Of a DNA stretch of 64,000 nucleotides, positions 44,601 to 51,700 are shown in pieces. Source of the DNA: Rheinheimera sp. SA_1. Its GTDB lineage: Bacteria; Pseudomonadota; Gammaproteobacteria; Enterobacterales; Alteromonadaceae. Where the stretch lies: contig NZ_LXWK01000019.1 of the NCBI RefSeq assembly GCF_001669775.1, positions 62,001 to 126,000 on the forward strand, written 5' to 3'. Position numbers and translations under genes: made by a program. The stretch's first letter is position 1. Each line of letters starts with the position of its first letter. The notes beneath the pieces were generated by a model. It was not told where the DNA came from, did no database searches, and saw nothing but the letters and a program-made list of their open reading frames with translations.

Positions 44601-45350
44601 CTGGCCAGAGGTTACCACCGACAACCTGAGTTGACTGCTGCGCGCTTTGTCAGCAACCCGTATCAAAACGGCGTGTCCCGGCTGTATCGGACCGGAGATC
44701 GGGTGCGTTATCTGCCTGACGGCGCCTTGCAGTATCTGGGAAGGGTTGACGATCAGCTCAAAATTCGCGGATTCCGCATCGAACCTGCCGAAATCGAAGC
44801 GGTACTGGCAAGTTGTGCAGGCGTCAGGCAGGCCGCAGTGCTTGCCGTGCCGGGCAACAACGATGAAGGGCAACTGGTGGCTTATCTGGTGGCAGAAGGC
44901 AATGGCGACATCATCGCAACCACAGTAAAGGCGCAAGCCAGAGAATTGTTGCCCGGCTATATGTTGCCGGCCGCTATCGTCGTTGTGCCGGCGTTGCCGC
45001 TGACTCCGAATGGCAAGCTTGATCGCAAAGCATTGCCGCGACCCACCGAAGGTCCCCAGGCGATCGCGAAGACGGCGCCACGCAATGCCGTTGAACGAGC
45101 CTTACTGGCACTGTGGCAGCAATCGCTTGGCTTGCAGCAGATAGGTGTCGAAGAGAATTTCTTTGAGCTGGGAGGGCATTCGTTACAGGCGACTCGCCTG
45201 CTCGCACGAATTAATCAGCAATTTTCCAGCCATATCAGCATCAGGGCATTTTTTGACAATGCGGATATCAGCCGGTTGGCCCGGTTGCTGAATTACCTGC
45301 AGGACCAGTCGGAACCGGCTGCAGGACACCACAATATTTTGGAGATCTGA
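29043..45350 (+). CDS. giant NRPS with glycerate-type loading module (DH-FkbM-FkbH-ACP) and four C-A-PCP modules
   Basis: This 5435-aa multidomain synthetase has this domain order: dehydratase-like (about 1-270), FkbM methyltransferase (350-613), FkbH (620-1076), ACP (Ser1160), then C-A-PCP four times. Carrier serines are 2235, 3276, 4335 and 5380. C-domain motifs HHxxxDGWS start at about 1362, 2440, 3460 and 4521 and are all intact. Adenylation codes read by eye are DVSTVGAVC(K) (unassigned, aromatic-like), DILQLGMVW(K) (Gly), DVQFYAHVA(K) (Pro-like) and DLFNNALTY(K) (Ala). No epimerisation, thioesterase or ketosynthase domain is seen. FkbH enzymes take a glyceryl unit from 1,3-bisphosphoglycerate onto a carrier, so the chain should start with a glycerate-derived acyl group. 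The ATG at 29043 follows stops in the same frame; its ribosome site is weak (GGAA about 12 nt upstream). The next NRPS starts 3 nt after the stop. Confidence 0.96.
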   Translation: MNEASTIEVPLSAHEDDFVHHQLAGQGIFPATGYLQLIYQYAQSQFAEESGGQTIFSSLVWVAALHQQHSLHGRIRRERAISHFELMSAQTLCCRGELHWGSAEVDTSRFQSVATGLVSIEQADIYQQFAQRGLCYQGRFKTLETIQWDTRQAHAAVVLAQPAAAGFDHYAYDAAIQVVLVHQLSLWPALDVKVPLSAERLMVLAPLPARFAVTAVLRQQTADGRQACYDVLLHDDAKRPLAIFEGLNVKSYLKRQAAAELRLTVAATFVTEPLHKPLQQFLHELGRPAQLVQAPYRQLLQELLRPDSSLQRDAAATNIFLLRLEDFVFQTAAAAPEDLAAAVTVELADRKHHELPNGMKIAHLNSYESNYLFQEIFVDRVYEHHGITLAPGDVVFDIGANIGLFALSVLNRCRDIRIYAFEPSPQAFAALQCNARLYGNGSIIPFNFGINDADGVAAFTFYPNSSVFSGFHSDRELDEFAIRTSVRNAVAARLGDSDPQALDELVDIYMQGRLDCETLQCQLRSLTGVIAEHAVERIDLLKIDAEKCELEILLGLSEQDWPKIRQIVVEVHDQHGERLQHIKQLLIERGFDLQFREEQGLQGSGLTNIYAVRGRQQHSSAQLDSISSHLQEFTAALLHFVAQHGNTAVVALCPPSPVGMELLDSQSSAALLAQLQLQLSPGAVVKLLHVADYTEQLVDSYYDASRDAIGNIPYQAAYFRQLAALLARQIVCFSYPYYKVIAVDADNTLWQGVCGEEAPELMQVTESCLLLQAFLVEQVQQGMLLCLLSKNHMADVTAVFERNSHMLLRWQDINAAAVNWQPKPDNLAAVAASFNLSPSHFIFIDDNPVERAAMRAQQPEVLTLSLPQDQTQLPALLRRIGFFGTGQVTAEDLQRSRMYQEHLLREQARDEFASLQDFIASLQLQLDFLPVTGGNIGRAAQLTARTNQFNLHKQSYTAAELTALLADDRRTAVLLDVRDRFGHYGLSGLASFCLTDDSCLLDVFLLSCRVLGKGIEHALLAYVGKAALAAGVAQVRTAVTVTARNQPAMQFIRQQPASSVETDGEVQWHMFPAAVLSALTFKPTVLAPVAGEPVAANQQPSQFIVESPVAPVTSGSAAVAVPSVLSAVRRYLVTLFARITTLPPQHFDPALTYDALAIDSFAIIEIAVALERDFGRLPKTLLFDYLTIDALAAYLQTSHHETVMQLVGESVAAPDSAVPQVSAGQAVASITATVSQQAMWLLHKLGHGALAFQVPLTVQLRAQVDVQLLSHSIDCLLARHPVLRSHFVEQDGELQLLPQQLAPTELTVVDLSSLPARQRAEQLAHYQQLEATTRFELQHSHPLRARLLKLADKRWVLLLTSHHLIIDGWSVRLLFRELAQIYQQLCQGGKPDSSVVAAGFAQYADWLQQRTADGTFAAQSAFWREKLADAPPLLELPLDKARPLQRDYRCAYEHFEVPNRLREDLQLACREYNCNLHSLLLAAFNLLLYRYSHQQDLLLGVAVGNREPATYRETIGYFANTMVCRSRLAEEMPFRQLVDAVHQYKKQARDQLTLPFASVVQQQARHATRSAGNVPPLVQVVFTFHNTPSAVEEFLNGQFSFLDSKLAETQLDLRLEMETVLGELKGRFEYCQAIFTAGTIARLAEHWLLLLEQICTEPDWPLWRFALLTEAEQERQLRQLNSTASLAGPAATVFTQFEQQAAARPTAVAVRFAQEQLSYAELNQRANQLAWFLRSKGIGLESRVGLCVERSIAMVVGLLAILKAGGCYVPLDPEYPEERLEYLVAHSGCQLILTESHLTTDLLFLHSYRYVSIDSDQHTQSFGHLPGHNPSLAETGICADSLCYLIFTSGSTGKPKGVGVRHGGWYNLTMAQNERFGLHSDSRALQFFSLSFDVAASEIMMPLCAGGTLCLIAALDCKNPARLRQVIDAQQINHLTLTPAILGHLTATDYATVRTLVVGGEPLPPQVAASWAAQCRLFGAYGPTETTVCVATDLFEQGEIVLGTPLQNNQCYLLDEQMNLLPAGHIGELYIGGTQLARGYLEQAAMTAAAYLPNPFAQTPGERLYRSGDLARYRPDGKLEFVGRADQQVKLRGYRIEPGEIERVLCEHPAVSAAVVMVRQDSPGDKKLVGYLVVDNDDDAEFGQRHLSVKAFLQARLPDHMIPVALVQLTGLPLTVHGKIDRAGLPRPDDKAYAVGRYVAPVTELQQVLVELWQHNLSLDKIGTQDHYFKLGGDSLSAVALVGQAKAAGLAFTLADIFEHPTIAALADVALRQEQVSAEPPYQPFSLLDEEQRLLLHAQLEPATLVDAYPLSSGQQGMIYHSLLQQQLGVYHNVMYYVLKMPWHSEHFEQALRYIIKRHAAYRTRFLVEGRTQLQVVTKTAEPCYRLLDWSALDAAAEEPAIRDWMQQEDAAGFALQGSLWRFTLCLLPDDRLMLGLVVHHALMDGWSDSILLSELVAVLQTLARGDVLPEPLEPPSYRLHLVAERQALANELHRQYWQTTLAGATPPWWLATKTTQNLSRHYPIAASHSKAVSMLAATLGVQEKSIWCSVYIVLLSLLDGRQDVLGSVVSHGRPEIVDGERTIGMFLNSLPVRVNIQALSWLDLLLLLERNLKQLNQHRHYPLAAVQQQTALDFSATLFNFMNFRLLDELDGILQSAGGLNEANYLMSFFVQKFEAQDRHSLQLTLSPQAFDQEWLTRAWTYVERILDHLLGNINAPIDSAALYGSLPFFRADTALTADRSRLLHLLFEAQAASTPDAVALICHDVRLSYAELNARANGIAAALLARGVTVAEPVAVCVNRSAELLCALLAVLKAGACYVPVDPQLPAARINYQLEHSAARLVVGTVQTLSQIGRIPLLDLHTCSTLHDNPVVDVAPQAPAYVLYTSGSTGIPKGVVVSQQNVANFLQAMSQQLPSNCCERVLAITTVSFDIAVLELFLPICTGGTVVLADAAAALDATALMTLLDNHDITLMQATPVSWQMLLAQGWQGKRDLTALVGGEALPAKLCAELSPRVNTLWNMYGPTEATVWSTMAQLSQQAAAVHIGKPVSHTQCYVVSEAGALCPPGVPGELWLGGNGVSLGYLQRAALTAEQFLPDPFGTVPGARLYRTGDLGRLLADGNIEYLGRRDRQLKIRGFRIEPAEIETLLAGHPAVRQVVVDSRTTADGVVLLLAWVVPVVAAPQELVASLLALARTQLPSYMVPSGIALIEAMPLTTNGKVDRNALQQPGIIALPDHVPASTATEQQLCRIMAQLLQLEAACISVTADFYSLGGHSLLLIRLLGEISNQFGCQLDLPTLFTSPTIRALAATIAATSTTAPAVTVISRDEAGLAVSWSQQRLWFLDKLQAGSAEYHVPLLYRVAGELDLAVLQQALSALVMRHETLRTVYAEQQGQLLQFIGQPAVVPLRTIDLRGRSQAQLAELQWQDINRPFALATDLLLRATVFLLDQQSAVLQLVTHHIAADGWSMAIIGRELTILYQALQQGLQDPLPPLTIQYADHVAWQRGLELSGQLAYWREQLAGVAPLHRLPLDYPRPAIQQHQSGVVVRQFTADWVQQLSAAANSHHLSPFMLCHAVLAQVLSRHSNSDDIVIGVPVANRQQPQVQQLVGCFVNTLVVRLKTRQDSLAAYLSHVRHVYQQAQINQDLPFERLVELLDVVRSTAYTPLFQILLTDNTDFGLPQQGGQFNAFELAAIPSRFDLHIDLTLTAQGGELRWIYDRQLFAAEHVDTLAQHCSIMLTALATEQLPATAKLWQLPMLTAAESQQLLHTINHTYSDNPSEQAVTALFEAAVQRQPTAIALRCAAQHWSYAELNALANQIAHYLQAQYQLAAETPVGLYVGRTPYMVLGMLAILKAGGAFVPLDPALPAERLAMIMQDAAPALVLSLQQFGTPAQAYHGPVLLLDDPAAPYLHCSMANLPDEGQSGQRMAYVVYTSGSTGRPKGICQTHRTLNNLYYSTIGSDRYGSGAMLTLQFASVGFDVAVQEVISALLSGSTLQLMSQQQKQALDQLPALLADWAIERVFLPPAVLDILADVPALCLPALREVYFAGDKVRLTEKATAFIARHPHCVFYNHYGPSETHVASIGLLRTDKAVDIGKAINNTTLLLLDANLALVPYGSVGELYIGGAGLAQGYLHNPVLTAERFIANPYVAETVPGNAARLYKSGDLARYLPDGNLEFLGRLDDQVQIRGFRLEPDEVAVQLSQLSTIDSAVVLARTDLRGQTILVAYLQLRAELAVQAATQLAQIRQELAAIVPSYMVPAAMLLVQEWPLNTNGKIDRQALPLPDFTALSQPYAAPIGPVEQQLAAIWAQYLDIAADRISRDSSFFELGGHSLLAVRLLNAMCSAFASGLSLQAFYATPTIAAIAQLLAGPLDTIAAITVYQARPGEWQPVSYAQQRLWLVEQLQNGMSAYHIPLMYRLEGNVDPQRMELALRQVIARHQILRTVYQYQHDLLLQRVLDDAAGFSFTLDELPEQSEQGLKQLLRQHLEQPFELSRDLPLRAGVIRLSATTAVLWLNLHHIAADGWSLPILLQEFAHYYGSTQPLPALTVQYSDYARWQRQVWSEPAALAGQLTFWQQQLAGLPVVHALPLDKPRLQQTSASAVVYGQCSNDVRAQLQVLARQYDMTLFMLLHAAFTLVLACHSDSQDIVVGSPVAGRLQSETEALIGCFINTLVLRVTTDHTSIGEFLQHVRQVHLAAQAYQQLPFELLIEHLQLPGSLSHTPLFQIMFTVSGDDSSQSGSSVPNLTGLTVTAIPPLAPPAKFELNLDIRLTAQGATLAWLYDSGLFKEASVQALNEHLELLLNSLAEKAHQPALPLAELDMLPSREVDLLLHGCNGKVTATTPAALVHQLFEQQVSRQPAQVALDVAGELLSYIELNCRANRLARHLQTLGVGPATLVGICTGRGADMVVAVLAVLKSGAAYVPLDPAYPRQRLDYMLADAAVQVVLTESGIAATLQLQVPHLVCLDKVDVDSYAATDLQLQFSNDQLAYVIYTSGSTGRPKGVAIEHRNTVAMLRWAAASYSATELTRVLASTSLNFDLSVFELLLPLSTGACCVLVADALSLIDQQIDVTLINTVPSAINALLDARALPAGVLTVNLAGEPLNSKTVNRLLTETSCQRVCNLYGPSEDTTYSTWNSFRSVLTGTPDIGRPVDNTVALVLDAKMRLVPFGAPGELYLGGACLARGYHRQPELTAARFVSNPYQNGVSRLYRTGDRVRYLPDGALQYLGRVDDQLKIRGFRIEPAEIEAVLASCAGVRQAAVLAVPGNNDEGQLVAYLVAEGNGDIIATTVKAQARELLPGYMLPAAIVVVPALPLTPNGKLDRKALPRPTEGPQAIAKTAPRNAVERALLALWQQSLGLQQIGVEENFFELGGHSLQATRLLARINQQFSSHISIRAFFDNADISRLARLLNYLQDQSEPAAGHHNILEI
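32730..35870 (+). other. NRPS1 module 1: C-A(unassigned, aromatic-like)-PCP
   Basis: The C domain starts with SQQAMWLLHKL, a form common in C domains placed after ACPs, and has HHLIIDGWS. The A domain has FTSGSTGKPKG, AYGPTETT and HGKIDR. Its code DVSTVGAVC resembles some Phe/Tyr pockets, but the match is weak. The PCP reads LGGDS (Ser2235). Confidence 0.85.
35950..38985 (+). other. NRPS1 module 2: C(YPLS class)-A(Gly)-PCP
   Basis: The C domain opens with AYPLSSGQQGMIYHSL, contains HHALMDGWS (about 2440) and HGRPE followed by GMFLNSLPVR, a subclass distinct from the other C domains here. The A code DILQLGMVW matches glycine pockets. The PCP reads LGGHS (Ser3276). Confidence 0.85.
39030..42170 (+). 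other. NRPS1 module 3: C-A(Pro-like)-PCP
   Basis: The C domain has SWSQQRLWFLDKL and HHIAADGWS (3460). The A code DVQFYAHVA is close to proline pockets of the DVQxxAHVV type, and the region NHYGPSETH also is common in proline-activating domains. The PCP reads LGGHS (Ser4335). Confidence 0.8.
42210..45350 (+). other. NRPS1 module 4: C-A(Ala)-PCP
   Basis: The C domain has SYAQQRLWLVEQL and HHIAADGWS (4521). The A code DLFNNALTY equals a known alanine code. The PCP reads LGGHS (Ser5380). About 50 residues follow to the C-terminus, with no recognisable docking element. Confidence 0.85.
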
Positions 45351-45353
45351 TTG

Positions 45354-48300
45354 ATGGATGCTTTAGCAATACTCGAGATATGTAAGGCGCGTGGCGTGAC
45401 GGTGAAGCTCAACGACGGCAAGTTGCAGTTGAGTTCTGCTGCACCACAACTGCCGGCGGATATCGTGCAATTGCTAAAGGACCATAAGGCGGCACTTGTA
45501 GCGTTTTTAGAGAGCATCCAGTCAGCACCTATAGTGGCTGAGATCCCGCTGTTTACTGGAGGGCGCCGGCCGTTATCCAGTGGTCAGCAGCGGTTGTGGT
45601 TTTCGCAGCAGCTCAATGGGATGAGTGCGGTATATAACATACCGCTGGTGTTGGTGCTGCATGGCGCTGTTGATGTCGAAGCGCTGCAAAGGGCTTTGAG
45701 CAGCATAGTGGAACGGCAGCAAATTCTGCGCACCAGGTTGGTGGATGACGGGGCCGGATTGGTGCAACAGGTTGACCGCTGGCAACCGGAGTTGCCGCTG
45801 GAAGTTGTTGCCAGCGTCGCAGACATCGACCGCATCAGAGCGGCGGAACGGGCGCATTGTTTTAATCTGGCAGGCGACTTCCTGTTGCGTTGCCGATTGC
45901 TGACGTTGCCGACCGGCGACCATTACACTTTACTGCTTACTTTGCATCATGCCATTGCCGATGCATGGTCTTTAGGGTTGTTGTGTCGCGAGCTAACCGC
46001 CCATTACCAGGCAGCCTGCCGGGGACGGCCGCTTGTTTTGCCGTCTTTGCCGGTGCAATACGCCGACTATGCAGCCTGGCAACAACAAAATTTGTTGCAG
46101 GGGGCCTTGGATGCTGAATTGCGTTATTGGCGTCAGCAACTGGCAGCTTTACCGCCACTACTGAGTTTGCCGACGGACCGGCCGCGGCCGGTGCAGCAAA
46201 GCTATCGCGGCTGCTATCACGAGTTCAGTTTGGAGCTGGCGCAGTTGCAGCAGTTGCAAGCCGTTGCCAGAGCAAACAACGCCAGCCTTTTTATGGTTCT
46301 GCTCAGTGCCTATGCTGTCCTGCTGGCACGTTATAGCGGCCAGCAGGATATTGCTATCGGCACTCCGATAGCGGGTCGTGAACATGCCCAGTTGACCGAA
46401 TTAATCGGGTTTTTTGTCAATTCGCTGGTGATCCGGGCCGATCTGACTGGCAATCCTGCGTTACAGCAAGTGTTGAGTCGAATCAAAGCCTGCGTGCAGG
46501 ACGCCTATGTCCAGCAGAATCTGCCGTTTGAACAATTGGTGGATCAATTGGCGCCTGAACGTAATTTAAGCTACTCGCCGCTGTTTCAGGTTTCATTCTC
46601 ACTGGTCAATACCCCGGCAGATCCGGTACTGGACGATGACCTGGCGATGGTGGTCGAGCCGGCGGTCAGACACGGCGAGCCGACGGTCGCCCGTTATGAC
46701 ATCACCTTCAATCTGTATCAGAGCGAAACAGGTTTGACGGGAGGCATGGAGTACAACAGCGACCTGTTTGATGACGTGACTATTGCCGCGATGCTGGCGC
46801 ACTACCGGACCATTCTGACTGCATTTATCAGCCAGCCAACAGCTCGGTTTTTACAGCTGCCGCTGCTCAGCGATGCCGAGAGCCGTCAACAGCTGGACCA
46901 ATGGAATCCGACGGCGCGGCTTGTTCTGCTGGAGCACGCCAGCCTGGCCGAATTATTTGAGCGTCAGGTTGTCGCAGCGCCTGATGCCATCGCCGTTGTT
47001 TGTGGCCGGCAGATGTTGAGTTATGTCGAACTGAACCGGCGGGCCAACCGTTTGGCAGCTTACTTGGTTGAGCAGGGCATCGGCCCCGATATGGTGGTTG
47101 GTTTGTGTGCAGAGCGCTCGTTGGCGCTGGTCGTCGGCGTGTTGGCTATCATTAAAGCTGGCGGTTGCTATTTACCGCTTGACCCGGAATACCCGGAATC
47201 GCGGCTGGTGCAGATGCTGACCCGCAGCAATTGCCGCCTGGTGCTTAGTGAGAGCCATCTGCTGGAACAATTGACGTTCTTGCAAAGCTGCATGACCTTT
47301 GCTCTGGACAATCCGATCTATCTGGGGTTGCTGGAAAAATATGCCGATACGGATCTGTGCCTGGCGGTGCATAGCGAGACGTTGGCCTACCTGATTTATA
47401 CCTCCGGCAGTACCGGCGTGCCAAAAGGCAGTGCTATCAGTCACCGCAATGTGCACCGGCTGGTAGCTGGCGGTTTTGTCAACCTTGATGCCGGCAGCAC
47501 TTTGTTGTGTGCGGCTTCCCCTTCGTTTGATGCCTTTACTTTTGAGCTGTGGGGCGCGTTGCTGCACGGTGGTAAGGTTGTGCTGGCCGATATCAAACAA
47601 TGCGGTTTTGCAGGGCTGCAGCAACTGATCGCCGAGCAGCAGATCAATACGGCATGGCTGACCTCGGCCCTGTTCAACCGTATGCTGGATGACAGGCCGC
47701 AGGCTCTGGCCGGTTTGCAGCAACTGGTGATCGGTGGTGAAGCTTTGTCGCTGAACCATGTGCGCCGGGCTGCCGAGTTATTGCCGGCCACCCGGATCAT
47801 CAATGGTTATGGTCCGACCGAGAATACCACATTCAGCTGTACCTGGCCGGTCGAGCCTGCCGCATTGGCGCAGTCTGTGTCAGTGCCTATCGGCAGGCCG
47901 TTGCAACACTCTGCAGCTTATATCCTTGATGAGTCAATGCGCCTGCTGCCGCGAGGAGCTATCGGGCAGTTGTATTTGGCCGGTGCGGGCCTAGCGCGCG
48001 GCTACTATCAGCAACCCGCTCTGACGGCAGCATGTTTTGTGCCGCATCCGTACGCGGCAACACCGGGCGAGCGTCTTTATCAGACCGGAGATTTGGCTCG
48101 TTATCTGCCTGACGGCGCTATCGAGTTTATCGGTAGGGCCGATGCTCAGGTGAAAATTCGTGGTTTTAGAATTGAACCCAGCGAAATTGAACAAGTGCTG
48201 CGTGGTCATCCTGAGGTCGTTGACTGCGTCGTCCGGGCGCCGCTGCTGAATGGGCAGCCTAAACTGGTGGCTTATGTGGTGCCGGCCAAGGGGCAGCAGG

Positions 48301-48700
48301 TGCTGCAATCGTCAATACAAACCTATCTGAAAGCGCTGTTGCCTGATTACATGATTCCGCCATTGTATGTCTGGCTGGATGCGATCCCATTGACTGCAAA
48401 CCGTAAAGTTGATGTGGCAGCGTTACCGGCCCCGGATGAGACTGCGGCGACAGGCGCCGGTTTTCGCGCACCGCAGACAGCGTTGGAAGCTGAGATGGCT
48501 GAGCTATGGCAGGCCAACCTGGGTTGTGGGCAGGTCGGGGTGGCCGACAATTATTTTGCGCTGGGCGGGGATTCGATCCGGGCCATTGCATTGGTGGCGG
48601 CAGCAAAAAAACGCGGTTGGTCTTTTACGGTGAAAGACCTGTTTGTCAATCCTTGCATCGAAGCACTGGCAGCGGTCACGACGCAATGCCCGGCACAAAC
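45354..48700 (+). other. NRPS2 module 1: docking-C-A(Val)-PCP
   Basis: A TubC-like docking domain precedes a C domain with HHAIADAWS at 198. The A domain code DAFWVGGTF matches valine pockets (YTSGSTGVPKG, GYGPTENTT). The core A10 motif reads ANRKVD. The PCP reads LGGDS (Ser1074). Confidence 0.85.
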
Positions 48701-51700
48701 TTTGGCTGTCGGCGAGATACCGCCTTTTGTGCTGCTTGATGCATTCAGTCAGCAAAGCGTGCTGCAGCAGTTTGCCGACAGACCCGTTGTCGATGCCTAT
48801 CCGTTATCGAATGCCCAATACGGCATGATTTTTCATGGTCTGCAGCAACCGGCGCTACGGCTTTACCACATGCAGCACCACTACAGCTTCAATTTGCGCT
48901 GGCAAGCGGCAATTTTTACTCAAGTGCTTGCTCAGTTGTGTGCTCGTCATCCGATTCTGCGTAGCAGTTTCTTTCTGGAGCTGGCTACACCGCTGCAGGT
49001 GGTGTTTGCCGAAGTGACGGCGCCGCTGGAATGGGTTGACCTGCGGGCACTCGATGCAGGGCAGCAGCAACAGCAAGTGGCTGCCTGGTTGGCAGCTGAG
49101 CAGCACAACGAGCTGGATCTGGCTGAGCTGCCGTGGCGTATCGGCATTCGCGTGTTATCGGATCAGCAGTTTGTTTTTGCGATGACTTTTCATCATGCGA
49201 TTTGGGACGGCTGGTCAAATGCCAATTTCATCCAGGAGCTGCTCGCCAGCTATCAAGCGTTGCTGGCGGGTGAGGACTTACCTCTGCTGCCCACGCCGCC
49301 CGGGTATCAGCATTTTATTGCGGCTGAACAGGCTGCCGTTACCGACCAGCATCAACAACATTTCTGGTCGCAGACACTTGCCGGTGCCACTTTGCCCTGG
49401 TGGGCCGGGGAGACTGCCGCACAAAGTCAGCATCAACAGTTGGAGATAACGGCTGAACAGACCGCTGGGCTCGCTGCACTGGCAACTGAGCTTGGCATTC
49501 AACAGAAAGCGGTCTGGTGCTCGGTATATATGGTGCTGCTGTCCTTGTTGGGAGGCCAGAATCAGGTGCTGGGCAATGTGGTAGTGCATGGCCGGCCGGA
49601 AACAGAACACAGTGACAAGGCATTGGGGCTGTTTCTCAATGCGTTGCCATTAACGCTGGATATCACAGGTTTGAGCTGGCGTCAGCTCATGCTGCAGGTT
49701 AATCAGCAGTTGCTGCAGTTGCATGCAATGCGTCATTTCCCATTAGGGGAAGTACAAAGGTTAAGCGGCCTGGAACTGGCTGCGGCCATGTTCAACTATA
49801 CCAATTTCCATTTGTTCGGCCAGCGCAGTGGCGACTCGCTGATTGCCAGCGGCGGTGGTTTCGAGCAGACCAACTATCGTTTTGCCTTTCAAGTCTCGCA
49901 GCAGGCCGGTCGGTCGCATGATGTGGTGCATCTGAGCACTGACCCGGCGGTATTTCCCGCTGAGCTGACCGAGCGTTTGCCAGGTTATGTCAGCGCTGCC
50001 GTCAATCAACTGCTGGAACGGACCGACCAGCCGATACGCCAGGCGGCGTTGTTGGGGGAAGCAGAGCAGCAGCAGTTGCTGGCACCGTACCAGACGGTGC
50101 CGGCCTATTGTCCGGCTGGTCAGTGTCTGCATCAGTTGTTTGAAGCGCAGGCTATGGCATACCCCGACCGGCTGGCGCTGCGTCACCATGCTGTTGAATT
50201 ATGTTATGACCAGTTGAACAGGAGAGCCAACAGGCTGGCTCACTGGTTGCTGGAGCAGGGCGTGGGTCCCGAAGTGCGGGTAGCACTTTGGCTTCCTCGT
50301 TCAGTAGAGCTCATTGTCGCTATTTTGGCGGTGGTCAAAGCAGGCGGCGTTTATGTTGCGGTGCCGACGGAAGTGCCGGCAGCGCGACAGCAGTATATCT
50401 TGACGGCAGCGGCTCCCGGCCTGGTACTGGACGCGACGCAGCTGCAGGCGTTAGGGGCGTTGGCCAGCTACAGCGAGCAGAACTTGCCACTGGCGCTGAG
50501 CGGCGTGACGCCACAAAACGCCATTTATCTGATCTACACGTCCGGCAGCACAGGCCAGCCCAAAGGTGTGCTGGGCTTGCATCAAAGCTTACTGAACCGG
50601 CTCAACTGGCTGGCAGGCCATGTAGCAGTGAACACCACGGATGTGCTGTGTCAGAAAGCGTCGATGGGATTTGTCGATTCGGCTGCTGAAATCTTTCAGC
50701 CGCTGTGTTTTGGCGCGACTTTGGTGATTCTGGACACCGAACAGTTGCAACAACCGGCTGAATTGAGCCGGGTGATAGCTGAACAACGGATCAGCCAACT
50801 GACGGTGGTACCATCGTTGCTACAGAGTTTGCTGCAAAGCCAGGGGCTGTGCATGCCGGGTCTTCGCGTGGTGTACACCAGCGGTGAAGCCTTGGTTTTC
50901 GAAAAAGTCCGCGATTTTTCGACCGTCTTTCCGGCTGCCAGGCTGATCAATATTTACGGTTCGACCGAGGTCGGTGCCGATGTTAGCGCCTGTGACGCTT
51001 ATGGCGAGGGCAGCTCGCCGATAGGCCGGATGCTGGCTAATAATCAGGCTTACATACTTGATCAGAATGGCGAGCTGGCTCCTTATGGCGTACCTGGCCA
51101 GCTCTATGTCGGCGGTATTGGTCTGGCGCGGGGCTATTTGCAGCAAGCCGCAGCTACTGCCGCTGCGTTCGTCCCCAATCCTTTCGGAGCACCGGGCAGC
51201 CGTTTGTATCGCAGTGGCGATCTGGTCCGCTATTTGCCGGATGGCAACCTTGATTACCTTGGCCGTCTTGACCAGCAGTTAAAAATTCGTGGCTTTCGCA
51301 TTGAGCCGGGTGAAGTTGAAGTGCTGCTGCAGCAGGACGAGGCTGTCAGCGCCGTTTGTGTGCAGGGCCAGCGTTCCAATCTTGGCGATGTGATGCTGGT
51401 TGCCTATGTTGCAAGCGACCAGGCAAGCGACCAGGCTAGAGCTGAGCTGGTTGCCCGTATGCGCCTGCTGGCCACCGCGCAATTGCCTGCTTATATGTGT
51501 CCGGCCGCCTATGTGCTGCTGGACCGGTTGCCGCTCAATGCCAGCGGCAAGGTTGACCGCAGAGCGTTGGCACAGCTGCCGATCAGTGCTGCAGCGGCTG
51601 ATTATGTGCCGCCTCAGGGCGAGCAGGAGCTGCGTCTGGCGGATTTGTGGCAGCAACTGCTGGCGATTGACACGGTTTCTCGTCACGACAACTTCTTTGA

